Source: Deltaproteobacteria bacterium (lineage in GTDB: Bacteria; Myxococcota_A; UBA796; CAJQPC01). Taken from it: 9,710 bases of DNA. This document shows, piece by piece, positions 6,699 through 9,710 of this stretch. The notes below the pieces were generated by a model. That model was not told the origin of the DNA. It made no database searches and worked only from the letters and a program-made list of their open reading frames with translations. The stretch is taken from the NCBI GenBank assembly GCA_016717595.1, contig JADKFE010000113.1, positions 1 through 9,710 on the forward strand, read 5' to 3'. Position numbers and translations under genes: made by a program. Numbering within the stretch: position 1 is the stretch's first letter; every line of letters starts with the position of its first letter.

Positions 6699-6860
6699 TT
6701 ATGGCAGCTCCGTCTCCCGGCGCTCACCCTGCTCTCTCTCCAAGAACACCCCTTCGAGGGGGGCCGCGAGCAGGTAGTCCTTGAGGCTTGGGCTCGGGGC
6801 CTCCACCGCTCGCTCGTCAACCTGCGCGGTCGCGTCGCCCGGCTTCTCACCTGCGGCCAT
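6699..6860 (-). CDS. Small 53-residue protein of unknown function
   Basis: The start is the ATG complementary to 6858-6860, with a full AGGAGG (6866-6871) 5 nt upstream, the best ribosome binding site in the window. The stop is TAA at 6699-6701. Third codon positions are G/C-rich like those of neighbouring genes. The N-terminal half is low-complexity and charged (MAAGEKPGDATAQVDERAVEAPSPS). It is followed by an amphipathic SLKDYLLAAPLEGVFLERE segment and a charged tail ending ETELP. That C-terminal layout loosely resembles the tails of small type II antitoxins, but there is no recognisable DNA-binding half and no toxin next door. It probably forms a two-gene unit with the 148-aa gene. It is shorter than many gene-calling cut-offs and easily missed. 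Function unknown. Confidence 0.72.
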   Translation of the reverse strand: MAAGEKPGDATAQVDERAVEAPSPSLKDYLLAAPLEGVFLEREQGERRETELP

Positions 6861-6901
6861 GTTTACCTCCTGCTCCGCTCTGTTTGGGTGCCCTGCTATC
6901 C

Positions 6902-6920
6902 GGTGGCAAGTCGCGCCACC
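6902..6920. promoter_or_regulatory. Inverted repeat upstream of the 53-aa gene
   Basis: GGTGGC (6902-6907) and GCCACC (6915-6920) are perfect arms separated by 7 nt, about 42 nt upstream of the small gene's start. A GATAGC -10-like hexamer on the minus strand (6896-6901) abuts it. The site could be an operator or a hairpin in the leader. Confidence 0.35.
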
Positions 6921-7003
6921 CCCGACATCCGTGTCGCGATCTCCGCGTCGCGCCTCCTCAGATCACGCCCCAGGGCGCGCTCTGGAGCTGGCACAGCCTT
7001 TGC

Positions 7004-7009
7004 TATACC
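7004..7009 (+). promoter_or_regulatory. -10-like element before the lipoprotein pair
   Basis: TATACC lies 23 nt before the ATG at 7033. The corresponding -35 position (about 6981-6986, TCTGGA) is poor. GGAG (7024-7027) supplies the ribosome binding site. The 410-nt interval 6623-7032 otherwise holds only the 53-aa gene and the repeats listed separately. Confidence 0.33.
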
Positions 7010-7032
7010 GGGCGCACCACCTCGGAGCCCTC

Positions 7033-7758
7033 ATGCGCCTCACCGCCCCGCTCGTCGCCCTGCCCTTCGTCTTGTGTACCGCTTGTGAGGGCGGCGCCAC
7101 CCCGCCGGAGCAGCTTGAGGCCGCCACGGCCACCCCGGCGCTGACGCAAGAGGAGTTCACCGACGTGAGCGCCTCGGGGGCGCTGCAGGTGAGCGGCGAG
7201 GGCCAAGACCTCACGCTGACCGTCGGTGAAGGAGAGGGCGCGCTCACCGTGGACGTTCACAGCGCCGGTCGCTCGGACCTGAGCGCCTTGAGCGGGCTCA
7301 ACGTCACCGCCGACCTGCTCGCCTGGGGCTTTGAGTCGAGCCGCAGCCTGCTCTTGCGGGACGAGGGCGGCCTTGTGTACGCGCTGGACGCCGGGTGGTC
7401 CCTCGACGCGGTGAACGAGGCCCTCGGCGCCGAGCGCCTGCGCTGGGGCGACGAGGTGGCCACGGCCAAGGACGACACCTGGACCTGGTCCTACACCAGC
7501 CTGATCGTCAGCACCGACGACGGTGAGCTGTCGCTTCTGCCCGGCGACGTGGCCAACATCACGCTGGACGGCGTGCCCTGGCGCCTCGTCGTGGTCGCCG
7601 CCTACGCCCGGGAGAACGTCCCGAACGCCGAGATGCCCGGCTGCCCGGTGCTCGACGACGTGCTCTCGTATGAGCTGCTCCGCCTGGAGACCTCCGGCGA
7701 AGACGACGTGTTGATCCGCCCCGAGGGCCTCGACCCGGCCTCGGCGGGCTGCCTCTGA
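7033..7758 (+). CDS. Putative lipoprotein, first of a tandem paralogous pair
   Basis: A 241-residue exported protein of unknown function. The start at 7033 gives a classic signal peptide (MRLTAPLVALPFVLCTAC) with GGAG 5 nt upstream; the frame is open further upstream but would bury the signal. The lipidated Cys is most likely C18, although the preceding C-T-A is not the usual L-[AS]-[GA]. After a short linker comes a beta-rich domain shared with the next gene, including SGAL..SG, DLSAL, DAGWSLDAVN (119-128), DDGEL.L.PG, and MPGCPVLDDVLSYELLR. Cys204 and Cys240 are the only other cysteines and are conserved in the paralog, suggesting a disulfide that joins the C-terminus to the core. No known domain is recognised. 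It is probably anchored in an envelope membrane, facing the periplasm or surface. Confidence 0.85.
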   Translation: MRLTAPLVALPFVLCTACEGGATPPEQLEAATATPALTQEEFTDVSASGALQVSGEGQDLTLTVGEGEGALTVDVHSAGRSDLSALSGLNVTADLLAWGFESSRSLLLRDEGGLVYALDAGWSLDAVNEALGAERLRWGDEVATAKDDTWTWSYTSLIVSTDDGELSLLPGDVANITLDGVPWRLVVVAAYARENVPNAEMPGCPVLDDVLSYELLRLETSGEDDVLIRPEGLDPASAGCL

Positions 7759-7797
7759 GACGCCTCGCTCAACCCTCTCACGCCCCTGGAGCCCCCC

Positions 7798-8574
7798 ATG
7801 CGCCTCTTCGCCCTCGCCCTCGCCCTGCCGATGCTCACCGCCTGCGACCTGATCCCCTGGGAGGGCTCCTCCAAACCCTCGACGGGCATCGACATCGACA
7901 CCGCCCCGCCCGGCGAGACCGGCGAGACGGCGCAGATCTGGGTGGGTGAGCCCTTAGAGACCGCCGGGGTCAAAGGGGACACCCGTGACTTGACCGCCTC
8001 GGGAGCGCTGACCCTCTCCGGCACAAGCCCCGACTACACCGTCACCGTCGGCGAGACGGCGGCCTTTGACCTGCACGTCGTCGAGCTGGCCGACCTCAGC
8101 GCCCTGCAAGGCGACGAGGTCACCGTGACCACGATCTCCTGGGGCATCGAGGACTGGCAGAGCCTCTTGGTGAACGACGCCTCGGGCCCCGTCTTCGCCG
8201 TTGACGCGGGCTGGTCCCTCGACGCGGTGAACGCCTGGCTGGGCACGCCGGCCCTGGCGTGGTCGGAGGAGCTGGGCGCGACGGAGGACGAGTCTTGGGA
8301 GATCTCGCACCGAGGCCTCCAGATCACCCACGACGATGGTGAGCTGGTGCTCATGCCCGGCGAGTCCCAGAGCGTGAGCATCGGCGGCGTGGGCTGGCTG
8401 GTCACGGTGATTCAGGCCCAGGACCGCACGATCAAGGACGGCGCGGCGATGCCTGACTGCCCGGTGCTGGATGACCCTTTGTCGTACCAGCTCCAGCGTC
8501 AGGAGCTGTTCACCTCTGTGCCGACGAACGGGCGCACCCACGGGCTCGGTCCTTACCAGGCTGGGTGTATGTGA
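7798..8574 (+). CDS. Putative lipoprotein, second of a tandem paralogous pair
   Basis: A 258-residue lipoprotein beginning 39 nt after its paralog, with GGAG 6 nt upstream. The lipobox LTAC (13-16) is canonical. The residue after the lipidated Cys is Asp, which in enterobacteria signals retention in the inner membrane; whether that rule holds here is unknown. The linker (about 17-60) is rich in Asp, Thr, Gly and Glu, with a GETGETA stretch. The core matches the first gene throughout: LTASGAL.LSG, ADLSAL, VDAGWSLDAVN (135-145), DDGELVLMPGE, MPDCPVLDDPLSY and a C-terminal AGCM. Cys221 and Cys257 are the conserved pair. The two genes share the ribosome-binding context and ATGCGCCTC start, consistent with duplication of the whole unit. 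Function unknown. Confidence 0.87.
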   Translation: MRLFALALALPMLTACDLIPWEGSSKPSTGIDIDTAPPGETGETAQIWVGEPLETAGVKGDTRDLTASGALTLSGTSPDYTVTVGETAAFDLHVVELADLSALQGDEVTVTTISWGIEDWQSLLVNDASGPVFAVDAGWSLDAVNAWLGTPALAWSEELGATEDESWEISHRGLQITHDDGELVLMPGESQSVSIGGVGWLVTVIQAQDRTIKDGAAMPDCPVLDDPLSYQLQRQELFTSVPTNGRTHGLGPYQAGCM

Positions 8575-8734
8575 GGGGGTGGGGGTAAGGGGTCGCCTCG
8601 TCCCCCTCAAGCCCTTGGGGACCGGCGACAACGTGCCTCTCCGGGGGGCTCCGCACGCAAGGTCCGCGGGGGGCTCGGCGTTGGTGGCGCTCGGGTTGGG
8701 CTCTCGGTGGGACGGTCGACGGGGAGCGTTGGGG
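8575..8734 (+). other. G-run-rich intergenic region
   Basis: Eight runs of at least four G lie on the coding strand, against one such C-run. They include G5-T-G5-TAA-G4 immediately after the lipoprotein stop. GAGGGGG (8573-8579) can pair with CCCCCTC (8602-8608), a possible weak terminator stem without a U-run. CGGGGGGCTC is repeated at 8642-8651 and 8667-8676. The region lacks a convincing gene. G-quadruplex formation is possible. Confidence 0.45.
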
Positions 8735-8743
8735 CGGCTGGCC

Positions 8744-8771
8744 TTGAGCCTTCCGCGGCCGCTGTGATAGA
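8744..8771 (+). promoter_or_regulatory. Candidate promoter of the AAA ATPase gene
   Basis: TTGAGC (8744-8749) and GATAGA (8766-8771) are separated by 16 nt. Transcription would start around 8777-8780, at or just before the ATG at 8781. This suggests a nearly leaderless message, consistent with the absence of a clear ribosome binding site. Confidence 0.42.
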
Positions 8772-8780
8772 GACACGGCC

Positions 8781-9710
8781 ATGAGCAAGCTCCGCACCCC
8801 CTGGATCGAGCCGGTCAGCGTAAACCCCAAACACTTCGTGAACCGCACGAAGGACCGGGCGCGACTCCGGTCGATCTTGGAGGAGCGCATCCTCTACAAG
8901 ACGCGCAGCGCCCTGGTGCTCATCGGCGGTGAGCGGGGCATCGGCAAGTCGATCTTCGCCCGCACGGTGCTGGCCGAGGTCGCCGAGGGGTATCCCAACG
9001 ACGTGATCACCGTCGTCATCCCCGCGCGCACGAAGTCGCTGATCAACATCATGCGTGAGTACGCGAAGGAGCTCGTCTCCGCGGGCCGGTCGATGTCGGC
9101 GCGGCGCGGCTGGCCCGCCGCCTGGGTCGAGCGGTGGCTCGATCCTCTCCAGGAGCTCGCGTACAACGAGCAGATCACCCGCCAGGCGAGCACGAGCGTT
9201 GGCCGCGAGGTAGGCGCCGACGGCGAGGTCTCGGGCGGGCTGTGGACGGTCCTGCAGGGCAAGAGCGGCCTCCAATGGACCGAGCGGCGTGAGCAAGGTC
9301 AGGTGACCGAGCACAGCCTCACGGTGAGCCCCCCGCTGCTGGTCGAGGCGATCAACGCCGTGCTGGCGGCGCTCTCAGAGCACATCACGGTCCTGGTGTT
9401 TTTTGACGACCTTGACCAGGCCAGCGGCATGGACACCGCCGAGCGCGCCAAGAACATCTTCGACATCGTCCTGGGCCTGGGGCCCGCCATCCACCTCGTT
9501 CACCTACGGAACGAGGTGAAGTTCCCCGACGTGCGCCGCGAGAACGACGACTCGATGACCTTGGGCGAGCTAAACGCCCAAGAGCTCAACGACATCCTCC
9601 GCCGGCGCGCGGAGTTCACCTTAGAGGACGACCGGCGCCTCTTGCACAGCCACACGGGCTGGGAGCCGCTCCGCCGCCTCTGCGCCTCGACGGGCAACCC
9701 GCTGGTGCTC
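8781..9710 (+). CDS. P-loop/AAA-type ATPase, 3' end missing
   Basis: The first 310 residues of a nucleotide-binding protein, open to the right edge. A Walker A motif GERGIGKS lies at 50-57 and a hydrophobic Walker B strand VLVFFDDLDQ at 204-213. A following strand ending HLRNE (241-245) sits where AAA proteins carry sensor 1. The N-terminus (VNPKHFVNRTKDRARLRSILEERI) and the LGELNAQELNDILRRRAEF segment resemble ORC/Cdc6-like or STAND-like AAA ATPases. Between the Walker motifs is a Gly/Ser/Glu-rich stretch (about 136-180) that may be a flexible insertion. The likely role is ATP-driven switching or assembly, with effector domains possibly in the missing part. No ribosome binding site is clear and a promoter ends about 10 nt before the ATG. 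The partner and pathway are unknown. Confidence 0.85.
   Translation, partial: MSKLRTPWIEPVSVNPKHFVNRTKDRARLRSILEERILYKTRSALVLIGGERGIGKSIFARTVLAEVAEGYPNDVITVVIPARTKSLINIMREYAKELVSAGRSMSARRGWPAAWVERWLDPLQELAYNEQITRQASTSVGREVGADGEVSGGLWTVLQGKSGLQWTERREQGQVTEHSLTVSPPLLVEAINAVLAALSEHITVLVFFDDLDQASGMDTAERAKNIFDIVLGLGPAIHLVHLRNEVKFPDVRRENDDSMTLGELNAQELNDILRRRAEFTLEDDRRLLHSHTGWEPLRRLCASTGNPLVL

Larger units (their letters stand above)
6683..6922 (+). repeat. 13-nt direct repeat flanking the 53-aa gene
   Basis: GTCGCGCCACCCC occurs at 6683-6695 and again at 6910-6922, in the same orientation. One copy lies just past the stop of the 53-aa gene and the other in its promoter-side region. Each copy contributes an arm to an inverted repeat (6677-6696 and 6902-6920). 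The coordinates given span both copies. Paired protein-binding sites are possible; a mobile origin is not shown. Confidence 0.5.

Noticed and set aside
6623..6850. N-terminal extension of the 148-aa protein
   Set aside because: The added residues are Arg/Ser-rich, read through the 53-aa gene in another frame, and no ribosome binding site supports either upstream start.
6699..6860. Calling the 53-aa gene an antitoxin
   Set aside because: Only the C-terminal pattern is suggestive; there is no recognisable DNA-binding domain and no known toxin beside it.
6902..6916. Sigma-54-like TGGCGCG...TGCC on the minus strand
   Set aside because: The GG-to-GC spacing is 2 nt too short for a sigma-54 promoter; the similarity comes from the inverted repeat.
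6781..7032. N-terminal extension of the first lipoprotein in the same frame
   Set aside because: It would bury the signal peptide and lipobox, lacks a ribosome binding site and overlaps the 53-aa gene; the start at 7033 has GGAG at good spacing.
8573..8608. Intrinsic terminator after the second lipoprotein
   Set aside because: A 7-bp stem can form, but the loop is 22 nt and no U-run follows, so it is noted only as a possibility within the G-run region.

Overview
The window is GC-rich, densely coding DNA from a bacterial chromosome. The gene content (beta-oxidation enzyme, kinase-like protein with a C-terminal membrane anchor, small lipoproteins with Asp/Thr/Gly/Glu-rich linkers, AAA ATPase) and the strong C/G bias at third codon positions fit a deltaproteobacterial or Myxococcota-type organism. 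That placement is an inference, because no rRNA or marker gene is present. I saw no tRNA, CRISPR array, insertion sequence or integrase.

Layout. (1) 1-1491, minus strand: the N-terminal two thirds of a FadN-type 3-hydroxyacyl-CoA dehydrogenase/enoyl-CoA hydratase, cut by the left edge. Upstream lies a near-consensus FadR (TetR-family) operator at 1554-1571, followed by a structured leader. (2) 1734-2816, plus: a zinc-ribbon, kinase-fold protein that appears to have lost its catalytic residues and ends in a single membrane helix. (3) 2893-6179, plus: an apparent three-gene operon of aldehyde dehydrogenase, iron-dependent alcohol dehydrogenase and class I glutamine amidotransferase-like hydrolase. 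Its spacing is tight (21 nt, then a 1-nt TGATG overlap), and a perfect 14-bp palindrome lies in front. (4) 6176-6860, minus: a 148-residue uncharacterised protein whose stop overlaps the amidotransferase stop on the other strand, preceded by a 53-residue gene with an excellent Shine-Dalgarno sequence. A 13-nt repeat associated with hairpins flanks the small gene. (5) 7033-8574, plus: two tandem paralogous lipoproteins. (6) 8575-8780: a non-coding stretch with many G-runs on the coding strand. (7) 8781-9710, plus: the N-terminal part of a P-loop/AAA-type ATPase, cut by the right edge and probably translated from a very short leader.

Working together. FadN belongs to fatty-acid degradation, and its putative operator suggests repression relieved by acyl-CoA. 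The three-gene operon could oxidise an alcohol to an acid and then release it by amide or gamma-glutamyl hydrolysis. This would match the second half of the gamma-glutamylated amine/amino-alcohol pathways, but no gamma-glutamyl ligase is visible. The most novel-looking items are the pseudokinase, the repeat-flanked 53-aa gene with its 148-aa neighbour, the duplicated lipoproteins, and a window-wide absence of CTCGAG.
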